Assembly: GCA_009763385.1 (NCBI GenBank)
Contig: CM019824.1
Coordinates: 152,526,305 to 152,590,304 of the forward strand
Length of the DNA stretch: 64,000 bases
DNA from: Coix lacryma-jobi var. lacryma-jobi
Lineage: Eukaryota; Streptophyta; Magnoliopsida; Poales; Poaceae
Direction of reading: 5' to 3'
Under the pieces are notes generated by a model. It saw only the letters and a list, made by a program, of their open reading frames with translations. It did no database searches and was not told the origin of the DNA. Shown piece by piece: positions 1-12,507 of this stretch. Both the position numbers and the translations under genes were made by a program. The number at the start of each line of letters is the position of its first letter. The first letter of the stretch is position 1.

Positions 1-1063
1 ATTTGAGAGAATTTCCCCCTTATGATTTGGCAAATTTCTCCCCCTTAGATGAAAATGCACTATCAAGTATCTCCCCTCCAAATGCATATGAGTCGAAATG
101 CAAGTTAGCAGCTTCAGGAATATAGTCGATAGAATGAGAAGATGCTCAACAAAATGCCAATCTGATGACTCAACAATATGCACAGAATGCTAGCAAAGGC
201 TCAAACTAATCACCAAATACGAAATATGAATATGTGAGCAACGTGAGCAGTTTTTTAGCCAAAAAGGTATTCACCATCAAAATAGCACCAAACATGTATA
301 GACAAGAAGTCAAACAAGTGCTAAACATGTATACAAGGTGAACTACCCCTAGCAAGGTTCAATCATCATGCTATAGAATGAAACATAGACTTGTGTATTC
401 AAATTTTATCAGAGTTGCAGCGGTTAAATTACACAAGTTCAAATTTCAGCATGTGATTGCGAGAGGTTGAAGGCTCGTCATTGCCTAACTTTTCAACTGT
501 GCGAAGCCTATGCAAAAGCAATCAGAAGCTTAAAGCAACAGTTTCGGTCATACACTACACATCTCAAGTTTAACTCAAAGTGCAACGAGAAACAGTCTCG
601 AAACTGTGATGTGCTGACAAGCAATCCCATCTCGATCTTTCCAATTCACTTAACTTGGTTCAAATTTAAAGACAGAATATGAACATACCAAGCAAGTGAA
701 TGACTCAGAACTAGAGACATAGCAATCTAGCATATATGAAAAGCACAAGTGATTTCAACACATTCTACACATGCTAGTTGCATATCTCAATGGTGAACAT
801 TTTCAGGTTTTAGGTTCATTAAACAAGTTCACCATTCATAAAATAGCTCAGCTCACAACATGTATCAGTGATCAGAAAGAGCATAAGCTACAAGCATCAT
901 TATAAAGCATCGGAGCATACACTACACAGAGCATAGTCACATTCTAAAGATTATATACATGAAGCTCTGAATGTAAATATGCAAGATGAAATGCAAAGAT
1001 GCATGATGAAATCGAAAGAAAAAGAGTCAGTCTATAATACATGAACCAAAATGTTTCCCCCAT
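1..1063 (-). other. 3' non-coding region of copia element A
   Basis: AT-rich sequence after the end of A pol with no ORF of note. It is similar over several blocks to 42050-43340 in family B (for example the block around 180-250 and that around 42390-42460), so it belongs to the long 3' non-coding region of the same kind of element. Two minus-strand purine tracts of the AAGGGGGA type lie at about 12-50, like the repeated polypurine tracts seen in B and C. The 3' LTR of A is not in the window and should lie to the left. Confidence 0.7.
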
Positions 1064-3637
1064 CTAAAAGGGGAAACACACACCAAGCTCACCTCTCAAC
1101 CTAGCAAAAGTTGATTGGTCTAAAGGCTTGGTGAAAATATCAGCCAACTGATGATGAGTATCGACATGGCGAAGGTCGATATCACCCTTCTCATAATGGT
1201 CTCACAGAAAATGAATGCGCACATCAATGTGTTTGGTCTTAGAGTGCAACACGGGGTTCTTAGCAACGCTAATAGCACTCGTGCTGTCACAAAGCAAGGG
1301 AACACGAGAAAAGCTCAAACCAAAATCACGCAAAGTGGCCATCATCCAAAGCAACTGGGAACAGCAGCTAGCCGCAACAACATACTCAGCCTCCATGGTA
1401 GACTGGGCGACACTAGACTGCTTGCGAGAAGACCACGATACAAGAGAAGAACCAATAAACTGGCAAGTCCCAGAAGTGGACTTGCGCTCAATCCGGCAAC
1501 CAGCAAAATCGGCATTAGAATAACCGCAAAGGGAGAGGGTGGAGGAAGCAGAATACCAAATCCCAAACTCTGGAGTGAAGCATAAGTACCTCATAATGCG
1601 CTTGACTGCCTGACGGTGCGAGGTGCGAGGCGACGACTGAAATCGCGCGCAAAGACACACCGCGAACTGGATGTCCGGGCGTGTCGCCGTCAGGTACAAC
1701 AACGACCCGATCATACTCCGGTACTCCTTCTGGTCCACAGCTTCTCCATCCACATCTGCAACCAGGGTCGCCGTGGTCGGCATGGGTGTTGGAAGAGGCT
1801 TGGCCTCACCCATGTCGAACTTCTTCAGGATGTCCTTGGTGTACTTGCCCTGGTGCACGAACGTCCCCTCTTGGGATTGCTTGATTTGCAACCCGAGGAA
1901 AAACGTCAACTCGCCCATCATGCTCATCTCAACTCCCTGCTCATAGTATCTGCAAACTTGGCAACCAAAGCGTGAGAAGAACCACCGAAAATGATATCAT
2001 CCACGTAAATCTGGACCAAGAGAGTGTCATTGCCTTGCTTGAGGAGAAAAAGCGTTTTATCCACACATCCCATTTTAAAACCCTTAGCAAGCAAACAGGT
2101 TTTCAACCTATCATACCAGGCTCTAGGGGCTTGTTTCAAACCATACAAAGCTTTGTGAAGTTTAAAAAGATGGTTTGGAAACTTGGGATTTTCGAAACCG
2201 GGGGGTTGTTTCACATACACCTCTTCTTCTATGTAGCCGTTTAAGAAGGCACTCTTGACATCCATTTGAAAAAGTTTAAAACCTTTGGATGCAGCAAAAG
2301 CCAAGAGTATCCTAATTGCCTCCAAACGAGCTACGGGAGCAAAAGTCTCCTCATAGTCTATCCCCTCCTTCTGGCTATACCCCTGGGCTACAAGTCTGGC
2401 CTTGTTTCTCACAACATGGCCATTCTCTCGTTTGTTTTTGAAAACCCATTTTGTACCAATAGGGTGACACTCAGGAGGAGGAGGAACAAGAACCCAAACC
2501 CGATTTCTCTCAAAGTTTTCAAGTTCCTCATGCATGGCATTGACCCAATCTGGATCAGATAAAGCATGTCCAACATCTCGGGGTTCAAAATCAGCAACAA
2601 ATGCATAATGAGCAAAGTGAGAGATTTGTTGTGACCTTGACCGAGTGACACGTTCGTCGATGCTGTCGATCATTTGTTGAGGCGGGTGTTGGAGCTGGAT
2701 ATGTCGTGGCGCCTCCCGAGCTGAAGATACCTCCCCCTCAACAGCAGCTGGTGCCTCCTCAGGTACAAAGGGTACCGCTCGAGGTGGCGGATCCCACGGC
2801 CCCCAAGTAGTCGAAGAAGAAGGATCAGGGCCGTGAGTGGTAGTAGAGGCCGCTCTTTGCGGCACAGCAGGTGGAGGTGGTGCTGGGTCATCCATCCCTT
2901 CAGCACCCTCATCCTCATCATCAAAAAGAGGCTCGCCAACCTCATGATCACCTGCACGCTTAAAACGAGAAGAAGGACAAACCATGGTCTCGTCAAAGGT
3001 GACATCTGATGTCTCCATGACTCGGTTAGTGTCAAGGTTAAGTACATGATATGCGCGAGTATGAGTGCCATAACCCAAAAACACACCGTCAGAAGAACGA
3101 GACTCAAATTTGTCCAGGTTGCCTTTCTTAAGTATAAAACAGTGGCAACCAAAAACTCTAAAATAACTCACCTTGGGCAGTTTTCCAAAACGCAACTCAT
3201 AAGAAGTCTTTTTCAAGAAAGCTCGGAGAAAAATGCAATTGGAAATGTAGCATGCAGTGCTCATAGCTTCGGCCCAATATCGCCTAGGAGTCTTATGCTC
3301 ATCGAGCATCGTCCTGGCCATCTCAACAAGGGTCTGATTCTTCCTCTCTACAACACCATTCTGTGGCGGTGTGTAGAGGGAAGAAAACTGATGCTCTAAA
3401 CCCAAAGAGTTACAAAACTTCTCAAAAATCCTAATTCTTGAATTCGGAGCCATTATCACTTCAAATAGCTCGCATCGAGTTCAAAGGGAACTCGTTCTGA
3501 AGACGCAAAATCAGATTGCAAGAAAAAGAGAAAGTCTCAGTCTTCCTAGTCAAAAAGAAGACCCACGAATATCTCGAAAAGTCGTCAACAACAACAAGCA
3601 CATACCACTTCCCCCAACCGAGCTCACCCGAGCCGGA
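1064..3637 (-). pseudogene. Element A pol, 3' part: integrase, reverse transcriptase, RNase H
   Basis: Ty1/copia pol read on the minus strand. Visible in order: end of integrase (QNGVVERKN), a Pro-rich hinge, reverse transcriptase with the catalytic YVDD in QIYVDDIIFGG, then RNase H with TMEAEYVAA, and a C-terminal FTKPLD block with its stop at 1064-1066. The order integrase before reverse transcriptase is the copia order. The frame is broken: a TGA at about 3470 where CGA (Arg before SDNG) is expected, a one-base loss near 3455, a one-base loss near 1927 between the MSRE and MSMMGE parts, and a TGA for Arg near 1202 after HIHFL or its equivalent. The 5' part of pol lies beyond the D2 insertion at 5189-5819. 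A dead element, but the domains are clear. Confidence 0.9.
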
Positions 3638-5188
3638 TGTTGACGAAAGTTATTGCATGTTTTACTTTATCAAAATACCGTCAACAGGCCTCGGTTTCAA
3701 GGAAGTATAGCATATCATGAGCATATTTATCACTAATAAGTTCCACTTGTACTCTTAGCTTGTGAACTTGTAGGAGATGCCAAAATGAACAAAATGAGGC
3801 CAGGTGGGCCCACCAAGGGGGTCGGCCGACCCCACCTTGGTGGCCACCTCGGCCAAGGTGACATGGCACGATCCAAGAGAAGCATGCTCAGGCCAATATC
3901 AACCCTTGGATCAAACATGTGCTTTTACTCAATGGTGCAAGATGAGAAGCACATGGATTCATGGGTCCACACCGAAACCAAATGCAACCATCACCACAAG
4001 ACTTGCTCCATGACATGTAGGGTCACCAAGGGAGAGAAGAAGGTGGGCCAACCCTGTCATAGGGGGGTCGGCCGACCCCCCTTTGGTGGGCCCTGGCTAC
4101 ACTATTCAGCCTGGTGATGTCAGCACCTTCTAGAAGCAAAGTGGTGGGCCCACCTGTCATTGGCTGGGGTCGGCCGACCCCAGGGTGAACCCCATCCAAT
4201 GTCGGTTGCTTGCACATGTTTCACTCGTGATGAAATCAAGGCCATCCATCCATGGTGGTTACTATGGCGGTTTGATCCAATGGCCAAGGAAGGAGAGCAC
4301 GCGGATCGCTGACGTGGCACCGGAGTAGCCGCTATTCCACCTCCAAGCTATAAATACCCCCCTAGAGCTCTTCATTTGTATGCATCCAAGGAGAGAAAGC
4401 CTACTTAGTAGCTTTAGTGTTAGAAGAGAGGGAAGGGAGTGAGGAGTTCCACGAAGGAGTCCCGGCCTGTCAGGAATCTTCTCCAAGGTGCGCCTCAGCG
4501 GATGCGATTCTTCTTGTAAGTGTTACATCTGAGTCCTTCTAGTCTTTAATATTCTGGTCTGGTTATTTATGTTTATAGTTCTTTTACTTGGCACATTGCT
4601 TTACTTTGTTGAAGTGCTCTAGGCCTAATAAGCTTAGCTTTAGAGCAGTAAGATTAGTGTAGACGTGGTGTCTAGGCTATATCTTGCCAGTGTGGACTTC
4701 TTGTCGCACTTGTGTAGACGCCTGGTGGTAGGGTGACAGACACAGCCAGTGCTTGGAGTTCCTCTCAAGTGTTGTAGGCAAGTTGAAAATAATAGTTGGG
4801 TAGCAGCATTGCCGCCTCAGTAGTTGTTAGGTGGAGAACCTTTTAATCAACTACTGTTTCGTCCTTCGCCCCCAATAAGGAATGAGGTGGTAAACCTCAG
4901 TACTCTTAGAAAACCAGTACCAGATATTGATATTAGGAAGACCTCTCTATCCCAGTTATCATATACCCTTTGATCATCCTTTGACGACCCTACATCTAGT
5001 TAATCCACTTCACGTTCCCTGTGGAAATACGATACCTGGAATACTCCCGGTGAAAAGCTACAATTGACTACCGTGCGCTTGCGGTATATCCGTTTGCCAC
5101 TTCTGGTGTCAACAAGCATCTCTGGTGCCGCTGCCGGGGATTAGGCTCCATAGTCTAGTTCTAGTGGTTGCATTAAGAAGTGTCAACA
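3638..5188 (+). mobile_element. Gypsy LTR insertion D2 in element A integrase
   Basis: Flanked by the 5-bp target duplication CCGGA (3633-3637 and 5189-5193). Removing the insert restores the integrase reading across the site. It begins TGTTGACG and ends TGTCAACA. The LTR proper is 3638-5114 with a TATA box TATAAATA at 4349-4356. It is followed by a primer-site-like stretch (about 5115-5145, TCTGGTGCCGCTGCCGGG) and then, after about 66 bases of internal sequence, directly by a second copy of the terminal eight bases. So it is one LTR plus a stub of internal region, not a clean solo LTR. The sequence near its end (conserved block about 5008-5060) matches the ends of the D1 and D3 LTRs, so it is a related Tat-like family. 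Confidence 0.85.
3818..4183. repeat. GTCGGCCGAC palindrome cluster in D2 LTR U3
   Basis: Three perfect palindromes centred on GTCGGCCGAC: 3818-3833 (16 bp), 4061-4082 (22 bp) and 4164-4183 (20 bp). All lie upstream of the LTR TATA box at 4349. The first sits inside a wider imperfect inverted repeat with CCAAGG and CCTTGG arms. Confidence 0.9.
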
Positions 5189-5819
5189 CCGGACCAACAA
5201 GGTCCATGTGCAAAAGCTCTCCAGGGCGCTTGGTCGTGACCTGAGTCACTGGGTGGTGGGGAGCGGCGACCATCTTCCCATGTCTACAAGAGTGGCAAAC
5301 AAGATCCTTCTCCATTGATAACTTGGGCAATCCTCGGATTAGGCCAAGTTAACTAAGTCTTGCAAGCAAGTCGAAGCTCAAGTGACCAAGTCTCCTATGC
5401 CACTTCCAAAGATCAGAGGAGGAAGGTCCAGCCACAAGACAACGGGAAATCCTAAAAGACTCCGAGAAATTCGCACGAAAGACTCTCCCAAAGGGCAAAA
5501 TCAAACACACAAGATTGCCCTGAGGATCCAAAATACGACTGAGATTCAGCTTAAAACGAATCTCATAGTCATCATCGAAAAGTTGCGAAACAGAAAGAAG
5601 GTTAAAATGCAAGTTGGAAACAAGAGCAACATCACGCAACACAAAGTGCTCATTAACTCGCACAGACCCACGAGACAATACCTTACCTTTGCTATTGTCA
5701 CCGAAGGTGATAAACTCCTTTCTGGCGACCGGACTAAGACTGGAGAACCACTTGGTGTTTCCTGTCATGTGTCTCGAACAACCGGAATCCACCAACCAAA
5801 CGTTCTCCAATCATTTTAC
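5189..5819 (-). pseudogene. Element A pol, 5' part: protease and integrase N-terminus
   Basis: Minus strand. It holds the aspartic protease motif LVDSG near its start (about 5790), the GAG-pre-integrase zinc motif (HRRLGHLS, later CHSCRHGK) and the start of the integrase core (LLHMDLVGP), where D2 interrupts it. There is a TAA stop at 5349-5351 and a TGA close to the start. The pol frame opens just after TGTAGG (5819-5824 on the complement), a few bases beyond the gag stop. Confidence 0.85.
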
Positions 5820-5824
5820 CTACA

Positions 5825-8446
5825 TCAATAAAAAGACATAGGGTGAGCATACGGTCCAACACTGGGGTTAGTAAAGTAGGAAGAATACCAGTGTTGGGCC
5901 GGGTGCTCAAAAGAACGGTTAGCTGAAAAACCATTCCTAGCGCGCCTACGAGAAGAGCGATCACCACGTAGAGGAAAACGTGGTCCGCTAAGGGAGGAGC
6001 GTCCATCGCGATACTCAAAATGCGGTGGGGGGAAACGCTCAACTACAAAGCCACCGCCACGGGGTCCATAGCCTACAACTGCAGGCTCCCGCCGGGCACG
6101 ACCTCCTCGCGGCCTAGGCCTAGGAACTTGAGGTTTTGGACCTCTAGGCCTAGCAGCACGCCTCTGAACATTCGGTACATGTACATCATGGAAAGGATGG
6201 TACATGTCCGTGTTGTTCATCTCCTTTGCATGATGCGCCTCTCTCTTGCGCTGAAAGCAAAACTCACTCAAGTGTCCATCCCTCCCACAATGCTCACAAT
6301 GGTACCTCACCGCTCTCATAGGGGGTTGTTGGTACTCACGGTAGTGGGTGTGGATCACTTTGCCCTTCTGTGGCATGATCTCCTTTTGGATAGGTGGCAT
6401 GGTGTCCAACTTGTTTTTCAGGTGGTTGGGTTTTGGAGCCCATGTTTGTTTCTTTGGTGGAGCTCTAGGAGGTTCAACAAATACCCCATCCTTGGTGTTA
6501 GGCTTGAGAGGCTCTTTGGGTGGAATCTTGGTAAGCTTGGGAGTAGTGGTGGAGTTGGGCTTCTCACATGGGTTAAGACCACTCGACTCTCCAATCTTGC
6601 CAAAAGAAGAAATATCAACACCCTGAGCAAAACCTACACCTGGACCTCCAGCAGCACGCTTAAACTAGGAGATCATCATCCCAAGCTGCAGCTCACCACT
6701 AGACACCCATGACAAGATGGTCCGAAGGTATCTGTTTTCCTCCTCGGTTTGCATCTTGTCATGCTTCATGTTGGCTATCTCCATCTCCAAGCCCTCACAC
6801 AGAACACACCTAGCCACACACGTGCTACCTGAGCTGGCCTCTTCAAGAGACACAATCTTGGCATTCTTCTCTGCCAACTCGGATTGCAAGCCTGCAAAGG
6901 ACTTGCACGCACCCAACAGCGAGGATCTAGCCTTAAGCTCATCCACCTCTCCAACTAAAGCAACATACTTACCTCTCAAGGTGAGAAGGTCAGTCATGTG
7001 CGTGGTGCACATCTTGCACTCAACCTCCTCAGAAACAACTACGGTGGACTTGGCAAACTCAAGCTCCTTCACCGTATCCTCCCACTTTTGCCTAAACTCC
7101 TTCCGCTCTCTAGCAGCGTGCCTAAGAAGCTTGTCTTGACTAAGAAGGGCGACAGTAAGCTTCTCGACCTTAGCAGAAAGCTCATCGGGGGTCAGAGATA
7201 CCTGGGAGGTGTCATCGTCGTCGTCGTTCTGAGGGATCTCCTCCAGCTCACCGTCGACCTCCTTGCCGAGGGCCATGGTGCAGAAGCCCTCGTTGTCGGC
7301 GAAGAAGCAGAGGCCGTTCAGCTTGTCCTCGATCATCTTCTTCTTCTTGGACTCATCGTCGCTTGAGGATGCGGAGTCGTCATCCGAGTCATCGACGTCG
7401 CTGAGCGTGGCGAAGAATGCACGCTGCTCAGCCTGGGCCTTCTCCAAGTACTTCATCTTGATGTACTCCTTGTTGAAGCCGTCCTTCCGCTTGTGCTTCG
7501 CGGGGATGTACTTCTCCTTGCGCTTGCCGGAGTCGTACTTGTGCCCATGATCCGCCTTGCCGAAGACTTGCTTGTTCTTCTTCGGGCAATTGGCGATGAA
7601 GTGGTTGGGATTGCCGCACTCGGAACAACCCGAGCGTCCTCCTCCGTGGCGACGGTTCATGCGGTTGTTGTGGAACCGCGAGAACCAGTTGGCAAGCAAA
7701 GCTTGCTCATCATCCCCCATGAACTCCAGCTGCTCCTCTGTGACAGAAAGAAGTGAAGATAATGCAAATCCTCTAGAGGGGTTAGTAGAAGAGCCAGAAA
7801 GCAAAGCCATCGACGGGCCAGAAGGATTTTCATAAGAAGCCCTCGCCATGGCGTCAATCTCACTGGACTTGAGCTTACTAAAAAGCTCGTCGCACGTGAG
7901 GGTCTCATAGTTAGACGATTCGATGATCGCCTGAACCTTGGAATCCCACACCGACCGATCAAGGGTATGTAAAAGCTTCAAAGCCTTCTCATGATCGTCG
8001 AAAGGCAACAACTCCTTGTTAGCCCTCATCCTGTTGACAATCACCTGAAAGCGAGCGAATAAACTTTCTATGCTCTCGCTAGGCATGTGTCGAAAGTTCT
8101 CATACTCTCGCTTGAACGACTCGTAGAGACGGGTTTTGACTTGAGTGGTTCCCTCATGGAAACGCATGAGGGTGGCCCAAATCTCCCGAGCCGTAGCGAG
8201 GTGAGAAACGCGATCAAACTCACTCATGCTCAGGCATGAGAAAAGAGCATTACGGGCTCGGCTATTGGCATCGTGCTCATCGATCTGATGCTGAGTAGCA
8301 CGAGCAGCCAAGACCACGTAATCGGCAGAGTTGCAAATATCCCAGATGGAAGCACCCAAACTCTGCAGATAGGCCAACATGCGTATCTTCCAATACGCAT
8401 AGTCCGTCCCATCGAAAAACGGCGGTTTGCCCACGCCGCGATCCAT
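5825..8446 (-). pseudogene. Element A gag with one in-frame stop
   Basis: Capsid-type polyprotein of a Sirevirus-like copia element. It starts with MDRGVGKPPFFDG, typical of the UBN2-type gag domain (about residues 1-210). A zinc knuckle CSECGNPNHFIANC follows near residue 275, then acidic and coiled-coil-prone stretches to residue 593. A TAG at 6665-6667 interrupts, and the same frame resumes and runs to 5825 with a second knuckle, HCEHCGRDGHLSEFC. The frames on both sides agree exactly, so I read this as one gag gene broken by a single stop, plausibly CAG to TAG. The start codon lies about 50 bases after the primer-binding site. Confidence 0.85.
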
Positions 8447-8496
8447 GTCGCCTTCTGTGGATCTGGAACCGGCTAATGTGGAAGATCCTTAACCCG

Positions 8497-8508
8497 CTCC
8501 GATACCAA
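8497..8508 (-). other. Primer-binding site of element A
   Basis: On the minus strand TGGTATCGGAGC, next to the LTR end at 8511. It matches the initiator-Met tRNA type site used by copia elements, apart from one base (A to G). Confidence 0.85.
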
Positions 8509-8810
8509 TTGAAGGACCGAAAGTGCTACCAGAAAGCGACCAGAGGGGGGGTGAATGGGAGCTTCAAATTTCTTTTCAGAAACTTGTTGCCTCTGTCCCA
8601 GAGATTCAACCCCAAAAGCAAACCTAGAGCTTGCAAGTGTCCACGACCCTAGATGTAGGGTGGATGCTTCCAAGAAGCACAACGAGACACTACACAACTC
8701 TAGAAATCAAACGCAAAAGCCGGAAATCAAAACAGACAGCGGAAGAACGAACTACGGACGAGACTGCGCAAAACAGCACTGATCGGACTCTGCCTGCGTC
8801 CGATCAAAGT

Positions 8811-9065
8811 CGACCGGACGCGTCCGGTCGTGCGAAAACTGGTTTTGGACCTTACTGTTCTTGACCAGACTCTAGGTGTAGGTGCGTCCGGTCAGGGGTC
8901 TAGCGTCCGATCAGAGAGCGACCAAGCAGTGAACAGTGTGACGGTCGAGTTCGGTCACTGGGCAACTGGTGCGTCCGGTCAGAATCGTGAAAAGCACTGT
9001 GCGAACATTCAACGACCGGACTCACTATGCCAGCGTCCGGTCGCCGCGATGCATGCGTCCGGTCA
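8811..9065. repeat. GCGTCCGGTC palindromic word series in A LTR
   Basis: A perfect 20-bp palindrome, CGACCGGACGCGTCCGGTCG, at 8811-8830, followed by half copies (GCGTCCGGTC or close variants) around 8882, 8970, 9031 and 9055. On the transcription orientation of A these fall in the leader side of the LTR, between the promoter and the primer site. Confidence 0.8.
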
Positions 9066-9851
9066 CCCCGAAACAGCTCCGTTCGTTCACCGATTCAACT
9101 CGATCTCTCCCAAAACGAATCCTCTAGGGATCAAACTTGGTGAGTGGAGTCACAAGGAGGATAGTGAGCTATCTATAAGAGATCATGGCTCGAACCTGTC
9201 TCCAAATCGATGAATCGAAGAAATTCGGGGGAAAGGAGAAAAACTTGACCCGAAACGAAAATCATCCGATCTACTAGCCCGTGAGGTTAGAGGAGAATTC
9301 CTTCGATGGAAAGAAGTGCCTCACGATCTAGAACATCTCTGTTCAACCGGAATCGCAAAAGACGCAACGAACAAAGAGATCGATCGACGGGAAAATCATG
9401 GAGAAAAGCAATCCGCGAAGAACAAGAACAAAACACGAATCACATCCACGAATTTGCAACCGTGTGGCTACCACACGCTACGACAGTGAGATTATGGTCT
9501 CACTTCCTCAAAATCTCACAAACACAGAGGTATGATTGTCTTCTCTGTGGATCTCAGTTCGCTACAACAGAGGATGGGGAGAGCAGGAAAACCTAGAAGG
9601 CAAAATAGCAAATGACTGAGATAGGATGGGAGGTGGGTGTCTCCCTCTACTTATCCTAATTCTAATTCCCACTCTACCCCTAACTAATTACAGAGCGAGC
9701 CAGCTAAATCCTAGGGTTATTCTGGACCAACTCAAGGTAGGTGGTGATCCGACGGCCACGCCTGCACAACTGGTAGCGTTGCCTTGACGCAACCTCACCG
9801 ATTGCCGCCACGTGCCACCTCCGCTCTGCTCGTCCTTTTCCCAGACTTCGC

Positions 9852-10072
9852 CCCCGGTTTTGAGGCCCAAACCGGGAAACCAGCCGTCCATCGCCTAAGT
9901 TTTGTGGCCCAAACTCAGAAACCCGCAGCACCCAGGTTTTGAGGCTCAAACCTGGAAACCGTCCTCAGTCCGAGTTTTGTGGCCCAAACTCGGAAACCAT
10001 CAGCACCCAGGTTTTGAGGCCCAAACCTGGAAACCGTCCACTCGGTGGTTTTTCTGTGGCTCAACCACCAAA
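9852..10072. repeat. Tandem hairpin array in U3 of A LTR
   Basis: Six units of about 36 bp. Each has a stem, a loop close to TGAGGCCC or TGTGGCCC, and a spacer near GGAAACCGTCC. Stems differ but pair: CCGGTTT/AAACCGG, CCAGGTTT/AAACCTGG (twice), CCGAGTTT/AAACTCGG, CTAAGTTT with AAACTCAG (one mismatch), GGTGGTT/AACCACC. Confidence 0.85.
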
Positions 10073-10390
10073 CCGGGCCGTAGAGGGGATGCACCTCCCG
10101 TGCACCACGTCCACCGACATGTGTCCCCAGGTCCTCGACCCAAGCAACACCGTGCCCGCAAGTCTTCGCTCGTCGCTGTCCCAGACTGTTAGCCACCACA
10201 GCTGATCCTCGGGCCACCGGTCCCTCAGTCCAAGCCTCACGTCCGCCCTTCGCCACTCTCAGTCCATCGACACGACACGTCTCTACTTGACCTTCACCTT
10301 GTCTTTGATCACTGTATCCGTGCTCGACACCTGCACAACACAAGCCAAAGAACATGCGCATTATCCCAGTTGACAATCACTCATCACTCG

Positions 10391-12507
10391 AGACTCGGCA
10401 TACACCCATGTATCCGTAACACCATATCAAGAGGTGTAGTTATCAAGGTCTACCTATCAAGATCAAACGATGCACCTCAAGAATGAACATGGTGAGAAGT
10501 CCTGTTCAAAGGACTTAAAACATTGAACCCTCGCCGAAAGGTAAAATCGGTAGTTATCTATATTTATCTTTTCTGCATTAGTTTCCATTTGGCATATTTA
10601 CTTTCCATCATCATTTCTCCATAACATATTTACTTTTCTGCATTAGCATTGCATTAAAAAAAGAGAAAATAAATTATTACACTACATCATAAAACCTAAA
10701 AGCCCCATGTGAATAATTCTATGGTGTGTAAAAACCCGCAAGAATATTCACCATGGTGGCATAAAAATAAAAATGCATTCATTTTGTTAGACTATCATTG
10801 CATCATAAAAATAAAAATACAAAAATATTAAGAAAAAGATCTTGCTGAAACTCAGCTTAGAAAGCATCAAGAATAATCTCAAAAGTTTTGGACAGCTAAG
10901 GCTTAAGTAGCCAACCACTAACGCTTAATCTGTTCCACAAGTCTTGTTGTCTATTTGAGTTTCACAGGATTAAAAGACCAAGAAAAGCTGACGAGCAAGT
11001 GGATGTTCTATCCACTGTTGGAGCACTGTTTCCACAACCATCAACATCAATCAAAGCTCCAACAGAGGAAACACATATCCACTGTCAGTCTGCTACATTA
11101 CAAGATCGAACGACTATGTCAACATTCAGCTTGGGGGAAGGCACCCCATGTATCCATGTAAGTATCTTTATCCTCTTAAGTTTTTCATTCTATAAATAAA
11201 TTCAAAACACCAAAAATATGTGAGCACATGAAGGCTCAACCCTAAAAAGAAAAGAACAAAAATATGTGGGCACATGAAGGCTCACCATTAATTAAAAAAG
11301 AGACAAAAATATATGGGAACATGAAGGCTCAACATTATTAAGGGAACCGGCTTGGGGGAGACGCACCCCGTTATCTTCGTAATCCAGGTATATCTTATTC
11401 ACTATATTTGTTATTTATAATAAGTGTGTTTGGTTAAATAAATAGTGTGTTAGGTTAAATAAATACTATGTTAAGTTTGCTTAGTTTATTTTAAGAAGTT
11501 AATAATAAAAGAAGAACTCTCTCTCTAATCTTTTACATGGAAATGATGAATAGTTGCTCTATCTAATTTCTTTCAAGTACCTAGCCTTCAAAGCATAAGT
11601 TCTCCTGATTAATAATGATGATTAAAAATAAAATTAAATTTATGGGTAGTAAATGCTTGATCCAGAGTCTAGGTAATTGACAGATATGATATGTGATGAT
11701 CTGAGCTACTGTTATCTTGTTTTAAAACAACACTAGAGTTCCGGAGAGTTTCCAATATTAATATGACTAATAATTGCATTGAGTTAAATTAAGCTTTGTT
11801 GACCCTATGAGAAGTTATCATGCTATTGAATTGAGATCACTTACACATTCCATCCATTTTCCGCATAAATGCTCATGATTATTTGTTCCAATCCTCTCAA
11901 AAGTTTGTTGGAAGCATGTGGCTATTGAAAAAAAACGAGAGGAAATAAAAATGGACAAGTGTCTGAAACCTCAAAAAGAAAGATCCCGAGGAAATAAAAA
12001 GGGACAAGTGTCCGGAACCTCGAAAAAGAAAAAAATATATTTAAAAAAATGGGCACGTGCTCGATAGTAGAATTAGCCTGATAGCCACGTGTCTCTCATA
12101 GACAGAAGAGAGTGATATATATTCAAAAGAGCATCCGACTCCATTCTCCATACACATGCACTTCTCGATTCAATGATGTTGTTGACTTTCTCTTTGGATC
12201 CATTGTTTAATTTGACAACATATGTCATTAATATTTTCTGAAAATTCATAAAACTCCGGAATAATAGTGAAGTGAAAGAACTAGAGACATAGTGCTTGAT
12301 TTGACCATTCTATCTTTTATTTACTCAGGATTCAAGGTAAAGTACTAAGCCCCGTGATGAATAATATGATACTTTTTCCTATTCCATACGAGAACTTCTA
12401 TTTGAATGCTTGTGTACTTGTTGAAAGTGAAGATATTGCAGCAACTCCTGATCCATTGTTGAGATTGGCTTTGCTCGGGACTAGCAAAGGTTAAGCTTGG
12501 GGGCACT
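10391..12507 (+). mobile_element. Internal 3' region of gypsy element D1
   Basis: AT-rich non-coding sequence that ends in a polypurine tract (AAGCTTGGGGG, about 12493-12503) directly before the D1 LTR. The left border is where element A inserted and is approximate. It contains two CTTGGGGGA-type tracts (about 11130 and 11350) like the terminal one. There is a three-copy direct repeat of about 57 bp (11215-11335, core CATGAAGGCTCA) and a two-copy repeat (11935-12030, core GAGGAAATAAAAA). No domain is recognisable. It fits the long 3' non-coding region of Tat-type gypsy elements. Confidence 0.65.

Larger units (their letters stand above)
8511..10390 (-). mobile_element. 5' LTR of copia element A
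   Basis: The LTR ends (complement) in ...GGTCCTTCA beside the primer site. The left border is exact. The right border is estimated at about 10390 because the matching 3' LTR is outside the window. It shares the start and the U3 hairpin series with the family B LTRs. No ORF inside is credible. Confidence 0.75.
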
